A stretch of 64,000 nucleotides of DNA from Gari tellinella (GCA_922989275.2 OV277857.1:79601321-79665320), one strand, 5' to 3'; counted from the stretch's first letter, positions 44,056-55,150 are shown. Notes: generated by a model from the sequence alone, not told the origin. Made by a program: numbers and translations.

Positions 44056-44222
44056 AATACTAAATATCTATAATAACCACTAAATTATGTTAATTATTAG
44101 CTGTTTAAAGCAGGCGACTGCTTAAAGCAAAATGAAACCTTGCTATGAGCTGTCAACTGCCTTTTGTTAAATCAATTAATCTTTTTTTCTAGTGGACATA
44201 ATAGAGAGGTTTTACAGTATAC
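44056..44222. mobile_element. Family D element
   Basis: TATAATAACCACTAAATTAT .. GGCGACTGCTTAAAGC .. ACATAATAGAGAGGTTTTACAGTA, left TIR lost. Confidence 0.7.
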
Positions 44223-44238
44223 TGTACATATCCCTCAC

Positions 44239-44410
44239 CTTGAAAACTAAGGGTTTGTACATGAGATCATCCCTACGACTCATTCCTAGTGCACCATAGC
44301 GTCCTCCGTGGTATATCCCAAGAACTACATGGCGATGAACATTACCATTGAATGCTGTTTTAAAACTGACTGGAAATCTCTCTACACCCATCATACCATT
44401 AGTTAGAAAA
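44239..44410 (-). CDS. VASH: Vasohibin exon 5, catalytic His and Ser
   Basis: Acceptor GTCTAG; one base completes Ile, then 57 codons starting FLTNGMMGVERFPVSFKTAF. It includes HRHVVLGIYHGGRYGALGMS and RRDDLMYKP and ends VFK at AAG|GTGAGG. The His in HRHVVLG and the Ser in GMSRR correspond to the catalytic His and the proposed third triad residue of VASH1, so the active site looks intact. This is the longest internal exon and carries the strongest similarity. Confidence 0.94.
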
Positions 44411-44504
44411 CTAGACGTGTGTTAAGGATAAGCAACAGATGAAACCCCTCTCCTGCTATAAGCCTAAAGGCCCTATATTGCTGCATTTTGAAAACAGTGC
44501 AGGC

Positions 44505-44582
44505 ATTTATTGAAATCAGTGCAGACCCTGATCAGACAGCTCCTGAAGGAGCTGTCTGATCAGGGTCTGTACTGATTTCCTT
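44505..44582. mobile_element. Isolated B-type palindrome
   Basis: GAAATCAGTGCAGACCCTGA TCAGACAGCTCCTGAAGGAG and its inverse; near-perfect about 70-bp palindrome. Confidence 0.75.
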
Positions 44583-45240
44583 TCAGATCTGTCTGACACG
44601 GATCTACACTCTTTCCTTGGGGAAAGTTTTCCTTATTCTGTCAGTCAATTTAATAGTTCAGATGATAGATGTTCATAGTGGGCTGAGTATTATTATGTGA
44701 ATATCCAGCAGCTTATAAGGTTGCCTAAGTATAATACTTTCTGCTTTGAAAAAGGAAAAAAAGGAAATATTGACACTTGCTAAAATATCTGAAAAAATGC
44801 TTTGTACTTGATATAGCATCAGCAGAATTGCCAGAAAAAAATATTATATGCTGAACAGTAAACAATTCTGAATACTTTGAACTGATACTGAAAATGTCTT
44901 TCCAATTTTGTATGGTATGTTTAGTATATTAGTTTTTCATATTGAGAAAAGCATCTTTGATATTAGCCAATATAAGTGTTGTTTTCATTGAGCATTTATA
45001 ATAAGAAATCAATCACTTTTTACATTTCTATAGATATGTTGACTGGGTAAAATCAATCATAAAGAATAAACCTGCTATTACAACTAAAACAGAGCCTTGT
45101 TTCAATTTATATAGCAGTTGACTGCTGAACCCATTGCTCCATTTATACATTTTTTTTTTCATATTTAATTCATTCCTAACCTGAAAAAATTAAATTGCAA
45201 CTATTTTCATCCAGCTGTAAGCAGCCAACTGTCTTCACAT
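44583..45240. other. Unassigned intron sequence
   Basis: Vasohibin intron 4 (44411-45950) continues here. No element ends or exon recognised. Confidence 0.4.
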
Positions 45241-45245
45241 CATTA

Positions 45246-45492
45246 ACACATTCAACCCTAGTGATGAGTATACTTGTCATTTACGAACATTGTACCTGTG
45301 AGGATTACAAATGTCCTATGCAAACAGTGTAGACCCTGATCAGAGGGCTCCTTAAGAAGCCCTCTGACCAGGGTCTACACTGTTTGTCATTTTGAAATAT
45401 ATTGTAAAAATCTACCCTAAATTGTCAAAAATGGACTAGACTTATTTTGAAACTGGAATTGTCTATTAAAAGTTTCAGGGTGAATGAGTTAA
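45246..45492 (+). mobile_element. Family B element
   Basis: TTAACACATTCAACCCTAGT to TTTCAGGGTGAATGAGTTAA; GAGGGCTCCTTAAGAAGCCC palindrome. Confidence 0.87.
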
Positions 45493-45559
45493 TGAGTCTT
45501 CTTATGAAGATCATATTACCTCCAATTTGAGTTAATGCTAGGTACATGACGTATATTCC

Positions 45560-45798
45560 TTAACTCCATAGATACACTTTTTATGCATTTAATTAATATT
45601 TTTACTGAAGAAAATATTTCATAGTTTTGAATATGTACCGTCAGAAACAGTTGCTATATCCTAGCACATGGTTGCTCAAAGTTAGTAAGCTGAAAGTACG
45701 ACAGAATGCACCTTATAGCACATTCTGCTTTACCTTCAGCCTGCTTTAAGTGGTCACCTGTCTTCAAAACTTGAAACCTCTATGGGATAATGGGTTAA
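45560..45798 (+). mobile_element. Family A TTAA MITE
   Basis: TTAACTCCATAGATACACTT to CTCTATGGGATAATGGGTTAA. Confidence 0.82.
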
Positions 45799-45950
45799 AG
45801 ATGTGTAGTATTCAGCATTTGATGTAAACAGGAATTCAAGAAACTATAAATAATTAATTATCAGGTGATAATTGATACTTAAAATATCTGATTTGATTCC
45901 CACTACTAAAATAAATGTCAATATGGTGTGCATGCAATTCATAAGGATAC

Positions 45951-46025
45951 ATTCCAAGAATGATGGCTTCGAGACACTTGATAGGCAGAGACTCTCTGAT
46001 CATGTCCTTGGCTACTTCCATCAGA
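45951..46025 (-). CDS. VASH: Vasohibin exon 4, catalytic cysteine
   Basis: Acceptor TTATATTTCAG; one base completes Gly, then LMEVAKDMIRESLPIKCLEA followed by IILG, then two bases before GTATCC. The Cys in LPIKCLEA corresponds to the catalytic nucleophile (Cys169 in human VASH1). The exon boundary falls just after the catalytic helix. Confidence 0.93.
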
Positions 46026-46118
46026 CTGAAATATAAATGAAGAGTAAAACCTGTCTTTTGTGACCCCTCAAATATGCCTCACTGTCAGTCTTAAGGACAA
46101 AAGTAAGGAAAACACCAA

Positions 46119-46367
46119 TTAACCCATAGCTTGTTTCTAGTTTTGAAGATTGGTGACTACTTAAAGGAGGTTGAAAGTAAAGCAGAATGTGCCTTAAGCC
46201 TCATTCTGCTTTACTTTCAGCCTGCTTTAAGCTACCCGCAACTAGAATATAGAAAATATTTCTTATTACATGTATACATATTCATGATTATATAAATTGG
46301 AACTATTTTCTTCAGTGGAGGAATAATGAAAGATGTAAAAAGTTGTATTTATGAAGTAATGGGTTAA
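46119..46367 (-). mobile_element. Family A TTAA MITE
   Basis: TTAACCCATAGCTTGTTTCT to TTTATGAAGTAATGGGTTAA; shares its right TTAA with the next copy. Confidence 0.85.
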
Positions 46368-46616
46368 CCACTTCCCCCTCATGGCCAATTTTTAGTTTTT
46401 AAAACAGGTAGATAGTTGCTAAAGCAGGTAGAAGGTAAAGCAGAAGGAACCTTGAGGAGCATTCTGCTTTACTTTCAACCTGCTTTAAGCTACCGTCTGC
46501 AAGAATAAAAGAAATATTTATTGTGGTGCAGATTCATGAATGTGTAAATATATTTTTTCTTCAGTGGAGGAATAATTCAAAGGCATGAAAAGGTGTATTT
46601 ATGGAGTAATGGGTTA
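46364..46616 (-). mobile_element. Family A TTAA MITE
   Basis: TTAACCACTTCCCCCTCATG to TATGGAGTAATGGGTTAG. Confidence 0.83.
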
Positions 46617-46663
46617 GGAGTTTTCTACATTACTTTTGTCAAGTAATAAGCAGCCACTACCTT

Positions 46664-46876
46664 TTAACCCATTACCCCTTAAATACGCCTTTTTAAGCAT
46701 TTCATTAATTCTTTCTCTGAAGAAAAGAGATCAGATTTATAAAGCTATGAATACGTATTATAAGAACTATGTTCTATATTCTAGCAGATGATAGCTTAAA
46801 GCAGGCTGAAAGTAAAGCAAAATGCGCCCTAAGACGCATTCTGCTTTTCTATCAATCTGCTTTAAGTGGTCACGTT
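46664..46876 (+). mobile_element. Family A MITE, right end lost
   Basis: TTAACCCATTACCCCTTAAA, palindrome GCGCCCTAAGACGC, breaking off after GTGGTCACG. Confidence 0.8.
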
Positions 46877-46993
46877 AAATTACATCTTAGAGTTTGAGCT
46901 AAATCCAAAGTTTTAATGCCGACGTCGCCAACACAATAGCAACATCTTAGTCGCTTTTATTCCTTTATCGCAGTGAGACAAGAAGCTACATAC

Positions 46994-47050
46994 CCAGATA
47001 TTGGTCTGTTTTTCCTGATTTCAAAGAACTGTGTTCCAGTATGGTTATAC
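46994..47050 (-). CDS. VASH: Vasohibin exon 3 (YNHTGTQFFEI block)
   Basis: Acceptor ATGTTAG; the first base completes Gln, then 18 codons YNHTGTQFFEIRKNRPIS, then two bases of Gly before GTATGT. This block is one of the most conserved in vasohibins and fixes the gene identity. Phases agree with the flanking exons. Confidence 0.92.
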
Positions 47051-47269
47051 CTAACATAAAGTTAAGAAAAAGCCAAACCAATTCAAATACATGGTAACAT
47101 GGATAAACTAAGAGTATGAATTACTCAAGTGAATCAATTTAGTTCTATCCTAAAGTTTCCATGATTTCTTATACAGTTAAACTTGAGATGACATATTCGT
47201 AGCGCTAAAGAAAGGTGGAAGCTTAATAAATAACTAAAGTAAAGATGAAGACGCCTATAGGAGCTTTCT

Positions 47270-47875
47270 GTATTTTTATGCCCCTGCATGACTTAGTTGG
47301 GGCATATTGTTTTTGGTCTGTCTGTCTATTTGTTTGTCGGTACACAACTTTAACCTTGGCCATAACTTTTGAACAATATGGGATAGAGACTTTATATTTG
47401 GTATGTGTACTCACCTCAAGAAGCTTTTGAGGTCAGTACCCTTTTGGTCAAGTCTGACAAAGGTCAAGGTCATTTTGAGGTCATTAAGGGGTAAAATCGG
47501 GTGAAAAGGGAGATAACTCATCCTATATTATTTCAAGTGAATAGGAAGGGAGATAACTCATCCTTAACTGACCATGCCTCTTTGATCATGTTATCATTTC
47601 TAAATTTAGAAATAATTCCTTAATATGACATATGACAAACCTTGTTATGACAACGACGTCACCATGACGTCATGATGACATCAATGTGACGTCATGATGC
47701 TATGGTGATGATACATTTGAATAAGATAGAAAAAGCTTTTTTTTGTACATTTTCATCACAACAACAATTATAACCTGCTGTATGATTTTACTTGAAAGCC
47801 AAATGAAAATATTGCAGTACATGATAAAACACCTCGGGGCATTTGTCACTTTCTGTGACACCATTCTTGTTTAGT
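47270..47875 (+). repeat. Second GGTCA-type bivalve repeat (GGGGCAT ends)
   Basis: TATGCCCCTGCATGACTTAG then GGTCTGTCTGTCTATTTG, AAAGGTCAAGGTCATTTTGA, ending CACCTCGGGGCATTTGTCAC. Contains clustered TGACGTCA at 47645-47700. Confidence 0.65.
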
Positions 47876-48144
47876 CTTGCATTAATGTCCCCTTTCTTAA
47901 TTTAAGAGCTTGCCATTGCTTTTTTACTTAGTTACCGTATCATTTAACACGAGTTTGACTGTATAATTATATATCTTTAAATAATTCCAAATTGTAAGCA
48001 CGGCTAAAAATAACAGTAAAGAATTATGGTATATAAATAGCTACTGCAACTTATGGCAAGGAATCTTTCCTATACAGATATATTTTCTATTCAGATGTTA
48101 GCTATTGGTATGTGGGTAATATCAAAAGAACCAGGGCCTTCAAC

Positions 48145-48780
48145 AGGGCTTCAGATAAGAGAAAGTAGACTGAACATATCCAACATCCTCTTACTCATTT
48201 ATGCAATAAATCCTATGATGTTACTACTCATTAGAATCATCACCGTAGGGTTTAAAGAGACTGAAAACCAAAAGGTGTTTTTGCAAATACATGTATAAGA
48301 GAAAATACTCAAATAAAAGCGAACTTGTGGCATTATCGCGCATCTGGCATTAAAAAATATAATCAGTCTAAAAATATCCTCAAGAAAAGTCAGCATATCT
48401 TGGGATTTATTTTAGATATTTTCCATCGGTATCTACGCAATCTACTAGCTGAGTCAATCCATTTTTGCATTGTTTGCACATGCACCTACAAACATAAACA
48501 TTAAAGAATAACACATTCTCCCTCACTGAACACTCAAGGAGGTTAACCCCCCCCCCCCCCCCCCCACCCAAAAAAAGCTAAATAACTTTTTTTCTTTGTT
48601 TGAAATTAACGCATTTTTAACAGAATTCCTTATCCTAAATCAATATTAACGTGTTTATATAAGCTTTTCACATACATTAACACATTATTTTTTTATGACA
48701 CCATTTGGTTTGCAGTCTCTATAAAGCAGAACTAAAGATTTTTTATTTTATTTTTAAAAAACTCCCCTTATCTGAAGCCA
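48145..48780. mobile_element. Family C element split by a GGGACTCGC-type relic
   Basis: CAGGGCTTCAGATAAGAGAA and TTATTTTTAAAAAACTCCCCTTATCTGAAG are C ends; 48290-48720 matches the interior of 6562-7054 (CTCAAATAAAAGCGAACTTG, TAGATATTTTCCATCG) and has a C run at 48547. Confidence 0.65.
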
Positions 48781-49416
48781 TCTAGTAAACCCAGTTGAGT
48801 AATCCTGTTTCTAATTTACTGTTTGATTAGTGTTGACACAATCTGAAGCAGAAGTTGACAAAATACTAGATCTGAAAAATGACACTGTGTGCAAGTCCTG
48901 GTCAGATGCTGAATTTCCAGCACAGCTGAAGATTTGGGTCATTTCTGTTTGCTACTAATATACATAATTATAATGATTATGTATCCTATTTTATCAGACT
49001 ACAGACAACATTTCCTGCAAGTAGATAAGACTTCAACTCAGGATTGTACTTTTTCCATGCTGAAATTGAACCGAAGCAGTTTCACAAATGTAATGTATTG
49101 AAAATATTTACTATTTTTGCTGTTTGAATCTGGTAAACATCAATTAAACTACCTTAAATTAGATCATCTGACAGCCTTTTTGGGTCTAGATGCAGCATGG
49201 CTAATTAGGCATACCGGTATGGGCAGCCGGAATATGTGCTCAGTGGGAGGCGTAACGTTTTTATGAAGGCTGGCAGTTTGATGAAAGCTACCATAGGAAC
49301 ATTAACAGTCACCTGTCTTTCAACTTTCCACACACTGCTTATTCAACTAATAGTTATGTTTCACACATTTGAATGTATTTCATAACAAAGCAATTCTGTG
49401 AATACCACAAGGATAC

Positions 49417-49508
49417 TGCAATGTGTTCATGTATGTCTGGACTTTGTCAATCCTTTCTGGCACAGATAATGTCGGAGAGAAGTTAAGCGGCGCCTGAGGA
49501 AAAGGGAC
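49417..49508 (-). CDS. VASH: Vasohibin exon 2
   Basis: Acceptor TTTTCTTTTCCAG, then 30 codons reading VPFPQAPLNFSPTLSVPERI and on to NTL, plus two bases of the next codon; donor TTGCA|GTATCC. The VPERI-x-x-VQ-x-Y block matches the VPERLEAVQRY region of vertebrate vasohibins. Phase 0 in, phase 2 out, in agreement with exons 1 and 3. Confidence 0.88.
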
Positions 49509-49789
49509 CTGGAAAAGAAAATTGTACAAAATACTGTACATGTATTATCATTCCTTTAAAATTATAAAATTCGCTTTCTTTGATATGTTGGCATAATTAT
49601 TAATGAACAATTAGATTTATTGCACTCATTACAGGGCTCCAGATAATTTTTCTTCTAATCAGTACAATACTGATCAATTTCGAAAACAATCAGTCCCCAG
49701 ATTTTTTAATCAGTACACATGGATTTTCAATTCATCGGCAGATCGCGGGTTAAATAGCCAACTTTAAAAGAAAGGAGAAATAATGCCTC

Positions 49790-50190
49790 AGTAATAATGC
49801 TATACATAATTTTAAATAACCTGATAGTTGTAGACCATAAACATCTCCATCCATCCAGAAATCTCAACTTTGTCATACATTTCTCTACTAGGACACAGTA
49901 TCACTTAAACTCATTATTTCCACATACCATCAGACTTTGGAATAAACTACCACACAGCACTAAGGCCAGTGACAGTCTCACAAGCTTGATCACTGCAAGC
50001 CTCAGATCCCACAACCCCCAACTCATGTAACTGCATAAGTTGTTTTTAAACTTTTTTAACCTCTGTTTATAATTGATCTTTTAGCTCTGCATTGTTTATC
50101 ATTATGTTTTACCTTTTTTTAACACTGTCCCCGACCTTCCTGTCATTGTCAGAAATTGACAGTAGAGAGTAATAAAGTAGAAGTAGAAGA
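49790..50190 (+). mobile_element. CR1-like LINE, 3' end
   Basis: A reading frame to 50030 contains HLNSLFPHTIRLWNKLPHST, the conserved C-terminal block of CR1-like reverse transcriptases, then a UTR ending in AATAAAGTAGAAGTAGAAG. Strongly 5' truncated. Confidence 0.8.
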
Positions 50191-50487
50191 TACATGTTAC
50201 GATGTATGTAAATTACGATGTTCAAGAATCTAACATTTTAACCGCTAATGCGGTTTTTTCTCCGCCCATGAAACAACATTCAAATTTATATCGTTCAACA
50301 AACTACCACAAGTTTCATTAGGTGTAAGATCCTTTTAAATCAGATAGCTGACAACCGACCGTTTTCAACTTCTATGTTTTTCTGACCCTTCCATGCTAGG
50401 ATTGACATTTTGTTGCGAGGTTTTCAACCAAAACATTTTTCGGAGAACTTGGATTTTATCGTCCATATATCAATGAAGATATAGATA

Positions 50488-51957
50488 TACGAGGGTTGTT
50501 CGGAAAGTTCGTAGAATTTTGTTATATCTCTGGTTAGCTTTATTTGATCAATTTGAAATTTGGTATGTAAGTACCTCATCTTATTTTTAAACTATTTTGT
50601 AAGAAAGAAATGAAATAGATAATTTTTACCGAATATACAGGTTACCGTAGCAACGCAGTAACGGGGACCCGGAGCAGCTCGAAAGTTGTAATTTTTTAAA
50701 CTTTCTTCTAATAAAGCAAACCTGATTTCTCTCAATTCTGTTGACGCTAGATAAGCGCGAAAAGGTCTGATTGTAACGTGACGTCATGACGTTAGTTACT
50801 CATAGTTTCAAAACATTGTAAGCGCTTGAACAGAATTTACAGTATTTAGTCTACAGATAGCGGAAATGCGAACTAAAAAGAAATGACGTCGACCAGTGAC
50901 GTTGACTTGCAAACTGTTGTAAATAAAATTATGTTACTGTAGGTAAATCGCCGACAAAAACTCTTAAAATGATTAAATCCACGGGAAAATATGACAAGAA
51001 GTTGAGTCTCGCATTCCTGTATAAATGGCGATCACTTTTTAGGAATGGAAAATAATCGATCCAGGACGCTCCTAGGAGCGACCGACCATCAATCTTAGCT
51101 GCTTCCATTAAGGACAAGTGAAAAGATAAGGAAAATGCGGACAGAGTTACAACAGTAAGATATATGCTTGATAAAATTGGTGTTTCTTGCTCTACCGTAC
51201 TTGAACTATTAATAGATGAACTTGGTATGTCTAACGTTAGAGCACGCTGGGTGCTGAGGTTGTTCACGGACAAGGGAAAGAAGAACCGAGTTCGATGCTC
51301 TCAGATGTTTCTCTGCCAAAACGATGCCGAAGGTGACGATTTTAAGGACAGAAGCACACTACGGATGAGATACGATAGAAGCGACTACACATGGATCTTG
51401 AGCGCGTAATGCTACATCAGGATAATGAACCGGATCGTAGAGCAGCTTCAACGCAGTTAGAAATCAGCTTACTATGATTTGATATGTAAGAACACCCGCC
51501 AAACGGCCCCGAATTGGCTCCCATGGGTTTTAGAGTGCTGACAGAGTTAAAGGCGAGCTTACATGGAATTACATTTGTTTCAGCAGCTGTATTTACCAAA
51601 CAGACCCAGAAATTTGTATCTACATTCAGTGAGGACTTGTATACAGAAACATGCGTAAAATGAGTTAGAAAGCCATAACGAGTAGGTGGATATTGCGGGT
51701 GATTATGTTGGGAAAGTGAGACGTTCGCTTGATGTATATAACGTTTGACGTCACGTCGACGTTGACGTGCTCCGGGTATGCATTATGTATGTATTTGTAA
51801 GATGCATAGAAAAAATGTGTTTAAGCGTATATTGCCGATTTTCACAGAATATGTAGCACAGATCTGGAAATTAATGTTGATCTAATTTTTTGCATCCAAC
51901 TACGACTATACGTATTTTTATAGCAAAATTCTACGAACTTTCCGAACAACCCTCGTA
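50488..51957 (+). mobile_element. Mariner-like element, inactive
   Basis: Ends TACGAGGGTTGTTCGGAAAG TTCGTAGAATTTTG and the exact inverse at 51924-51957, TA on each side; ~1.47 kb. Transposase relics on the plus strand from about 51160 read ELGMSNVRARWVLRLF and VRCSQMFL, then MLHQDNEPDRRAASTQLEIS and, later, FVSTFSEDLYTETCVKW, with stops and frameshifts, so it is dead. Confidence 0.9.
51130..51670 (+). pseudogene. Broken mariner transposase
   Basis: The helix-turn-helix part (CSTVLELLIDELGMSNVRAR) is open to 51409. The catalytic part around LHQDN, PPNGPELAPMGFRVLTELKA continues in another frame with in-frame stops (LEISLL*FDM*). Start and several blocks are missing. Confidence 0.8.
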
Positions 51958-52231
51958 TATGCAAGTGCGCAGTAACCTCCTTTGCTAACGGTGCGCAAGT
52001 AAAAAATTACCATACGATAAAACGAAGCTACGAGACAGCAAATCAATAAAATTTGACTATGTCGCGGTTAACTATTTGCAAATCTCAGTATGACAAAAAC
52101 TCGGCTTTTGAATTGATACACGTGTCCCAGAGAATTTCTCACGTACATTGTACTTCAATATTTTGAAATACGCGTACACGGTCGAAACGTAAACGTATTT
52201 CACTGAGTACGCGGGCTTATCTGGAGCCCTG

Positions 52232-53330
52232 CATTACTTTATTAATTTAAGTATGTCTTTTTCCTCCGTAAACTTAGCTCTGGTAAGCAGTTTCTTTAAG
52301 TTTGGAGCTTGTCTTTTACTTTTAAAAGTTTACATTTGTACTTTCCGGCATCATGCTGACATTACTTATTATAGTTATACATGTATATATGGTAGACACA
52401 CAGAATAGAAATTAGAAAATGGTTTCTGTAAACCAAAAACAAGAGGCAGAAATTCATCTGTTAATAGTAATAACTTAACTAAAATTATAAGCTAACAAAT
52501 TACCAAGTGTTAAATCAAATCATGCTTCAAATTTCCCTATATCCCTGAAGCGAACTGCAGTAGTAAACTTTTCAGCACAAGACTTCTTATAATGTCAAGC
52601 ATCGAGAACTACCGGGTGCCCAAAAGCAATTTAGATCGATCTGTGGTTTGTTTATTTACGACATGTATGCATTCGTTAAATTCGCTGTTGACAGTTTTTA
52701 CCGACTTTTTCTTGTATTTGAGTTTTGAAACAAAACAGGTTTCATTCATGGTAGTGTAAGTGGGCATGTGCGAATAAACAGTTAAGGTGTCTGAAACTAC
52801 ATTTATTAATTTCTCCTGAGAGCTACATTAATGCACCGATTACCCAGTTATCTGTGGTTTTATTGTAAGTAACTTCTAAAACCCTTTTAAATATGCTAAT
52901 TCACTGCTATTTTAGGTAGCATGTCAAATTATTTATATCATTCCAACAACAAAAAATCAAAATATTCTATCCATGTCAAAATTCCAGTGTGCAAACAAAG
53001 TGACAGTAACTGCATTTGAATATCTTGCAATACTTGTATTTTATATGGATCCACAAGTTTGCTCAGTTTTGACTTCAAAAATGTATGTGATAGCTCCAGC
53101 AAGTGGGTCCAGATCAGATGTAGTGTCATACCGATATGTCTCGGGCTACTGGTCTATCTATCTATCTCTGGATACTGCCAACCCCTCTTGCGAGTATTAT
53201 AGGCAGGAAAAAGTGCACGTCGGAGTGTTAGTAAAGTGAAAGAGTAAAAGGACCTGGCAATAATTGTTGTCAGGAAAGAGTGAATCTAAAGGATCAACTA
53301 TTCAACAAGATCAGTTCATTAAAATATTAG
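52232..53330. other. Vasohibin intron 1, unassigned
   Basis: About 1.1 kb with no recognisable element except a weak GTGGGTCCAGATCAGATG at 53102. No exon found. Confidence 0.4.
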
Positions 53331-53579
53331 TTAACCCTTTGAACCCTAGTCCCGCATATTGGCGTTCTTTGCAAACATTGAACATGTGAATAGTACACTT
53401 GTCCTATGCAAACAGTGAAGACCCAGATCAGAGGGCTCCTAGGAGCCCTCTGATCAGGGTCTTCACTGTGTGTCATAATACCAAACATTGACAAAAACAA
53501 CCCTTAAAAGTCAGAAATGGACTAGACTAAAATGGAAACTTGAATTGTTCATTTAAAGTTTCAGGGAGGAAAGAGTTAA
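53331..53579 (+). mobile_element. Family B element, full length
   Basis: TTAACCCTTTGAACCCTAGT to TTTCAGGGAGGAAAGAGTTAA, 249 bp, perfect GAGGGCTCCTAGGAGCCCTC centre. Confidence 0.92.
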
Positions 53580-53599
53580 GTGAAGGTTCTTAAAAATGT

Positions 53600-54208
53600 G
53601 AGATTAAAAACACTTCATACGAGGCTAATACTGCACTCCTACCACTGCCCTTTTAAACTGATCAAAATCAGTAAGGGTAGCAATATCAGTAGGGAGTTGA
53701 TTCCAGAGAGTGATGCTGTGGGGGAAAAACGAGTATTTCTGATAGTCTGAATTTACTTGAACTTGTCTTAATGTTAGAGGGTGCATGTGACTTGTAAATC
53801 TGGTAGGTGTTTGTATGTATTGTGGTAGAGGCACAGCAACTAGGTTGTAATAAATCTTGAAGAACATTATCAGTCTACAATCATATCTACGATGTTCTAG
53901 GGACCTCCATCCCTAACCCTCCTGCATAGCGGAGACACTAGAGAGAGGGGAGTAGTTGTGTAGCACCCATCTGGCTGCGCGGCGCTGGACCTTTTCTACC
54001 CTTAGTATGGCAGTTTTTGTGTAGGGGCACCAAACTGAAGAAGCATACTCCAACTGTGGCCGGACCAGGGACTTGTATGCCAATTCTCTTACCTTTTCAT
54101 TACGTGTTGTGATGTTTCTTTTGATGTAACCGAGGGATCTGTTTGCATTATTGGTGATTCTGGTGATGTGATTATTGAAGTTGAGGTCTGAAGAGATATC
54201 CTCTAGCT
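53600..54208 (-). mobile_element. CR1-like LINE fragment (reverse transcriptase C-terminus)
   Basis: Minus-strand frames read ANRSLGYIKRN, VRELAYKSLVRPQLEYASSV WCPYT, RVEKVQRRAARWVL and finally YSFFPHSITLWNQLP, the typical end of CR1-like reverse transcriptases, with a frame break between. 5' truncated near 54208. Confidence 0.87.
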
Positions 54209-54379
54209 ATGCAAAAATGTGAACCTGTCATCTTTTAAATTTTATTATTTATCATAGTATTGCATAAAAATATATTTTTAACTATGATTATACTTATGAT
54301 CTCATCTTATAGAAAGCCTTTATAGGAGTCTCTTATAGAAGTCTATTTTATTACAGATTGTTTGTTTAAATAATGAGTG

Positions 54380-54480
54380 TTATTGGATAATCTTGTTATG
54401 TCGGACAATAGCTTATAGCTAGTGTTATTATGTTGACTGAAACCGACTATAAATAAAGATTATCTTATCTTATCTTATCT
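54380..54480 (+). mobile_element. Retroposon 3' end with (CTTAT)n tail
   Basis: GACTATAAATAAAGATTATC then TTATCTTATCTTATC; short pentamer tail typical of CR1-type 3' ends. Confidence 0.5.
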
Positions 54481-54554
54481 AGTATACATAAGTATTATAG
54501 GGTTATTGGTTATTTATTTGAACACGGCAGAAGACATAAACTATATGGACAAAC

Positions 54555-54851
54555 CTGGGGGTGGTCCACATTCCCTCGGATAGTCGACGTCATCTTGTGT
54601 CCATCGGGGTGTATTTTAGCAACATGATCCCACATCCTTGACCATGTCATATCATCCACTGGAAAGCCATTTTTGTTCACCCAAAACCAAACTCCATTTT
54701 CTTCATGTTGGTCATCCTTGTTTACTGTAGAAGGTCTATTCTTGGAATCATGTATAATCGTGCCATTGCGTTTCATACTTCTTTTTCGTTTTGGTGGAGT
54801 ATTAGGTGGTTCTTCTGATCTTATCAATGTTCCAAAATTAGACAGATGCAT
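54555..54851 (-). CDS. VASH: Vasohibin exon 1 (N-terminus and KIHPDG block)
   Basis: Ninety-nine codons from ATG at 54851; a TGA lies in frame three codons upstream, which supports this as the first usable start. The first ~50 residues are basic and rich in Pro, Lys and Arg ([13 protein letters not shown]), as expected of the variable vasohibin N-terminus. A conserved block follows, [20 protein letters not shown] then PDG, diagnostic for the family. The exon ends DHPQ at a CCCAG|GTTTGT donor in phase 0. The reading continues past the donor for 14 codons, but those residues do not match the family. Confidence 0.9.
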
Positions 54852-55084
54852 TGCTTTTCACCATTATGTTTTAAACTCAAGCTATTACAGCCATAAAAAA
54901 CCTAGCTTTTGCGAGTATGGTGCAGGTATCGAACATTGGGAAATAACAGCCTTTAACCTCAGATATTCGAGCAATAAAATGCTTCAAGAATAAATGAGAG
55001 CTTAATGTTTTATCTCTCACATGTCACTACATAGTGTTGTTTATTTTTGTAACAAAAATATGGAAAAGATGGTTGTTTACAATT

Positions 55085-55150
55085 CTGGTTTGGTTGTTAT
55101 CGCAAACGAGTTCGTACTTCCGGTTAACGACTTCATTGTTTTCTCTGAAT
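55085..55150 (-). promoter_or_regulatory. Candidate vasohibin promoter region with an ETS-type site
   Basis: About 270 bp upstream of the vasohibin ATG, in sequence free of MITEs, the minus strand holds TAACCGGAAGTACGAACTCG; CCGGAAGT is the ETS/GABP core often found near TATA-less housekeeping starts. No TATA box is visible. Assignment as a promoter rests only on position and this motif. Confidence 0.25.

Larger units (their letters stand above)
49632..52231. mobile_element. 2.6-kb composite with CAGGGCTCCAGATAA ends
   Basis: CAGGGCTCCAGATAATTTTT and TTATCTGGAGCCCTG match the family C terminal repeats, but the interior is unrelated to small C copies. It contains a LINE 3' end (49790-50190) and a mariner (50488-51957). 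Flanks share CATTA but are one base out of register. Confidence 0.7.
28739..54851 (-). other. VASH: Vasohibin gene (tubulin carboxypeptidase), 11 coding exons, full coding span
   Basis: Vasohibins are cytosolic transglutaminase-like cysteine proteases that, with the small partner SVBP, remove the C-terminal tyrosine of alpha-tubulin. Reading the minus strand, exons at 54851-54555, 49508-49417, 47050-46994, 46025-45951, 44410-44239, 43735-43690, 43090-43011, 41319-41236, 38630-38583, 33944-33888 and 28876-28739 join in one frame with AG/GT borders; total about 381 codons, near the 365 of human VASH1. Family blocks in order: KIHPDG, YNHTGTQFFEI, SLPIKCLEAIILG with the catalytic Cys, HRHVVLG with the catalytic His, YGALGMSRR with the proposed third residue Ser, and HDPHSYEFIQWK. 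Exons 1-8 match the family; exons 9-11 are inferred from splice sites and phase. The introns carry most of the mobile elements described here. SVBP is not seen in the window. Confidence 0.9.

Noticed and set aside
50929..51273. 114-codon minus-strand frame in the mariner
   Set aside because: Antisense of the broken transposase.
53625..53867. Independent small gene on the minus strand
   Set aside because: The C-terminal block YSFFPHSITLWNQLP identifies it as a CR1-like LINE end.
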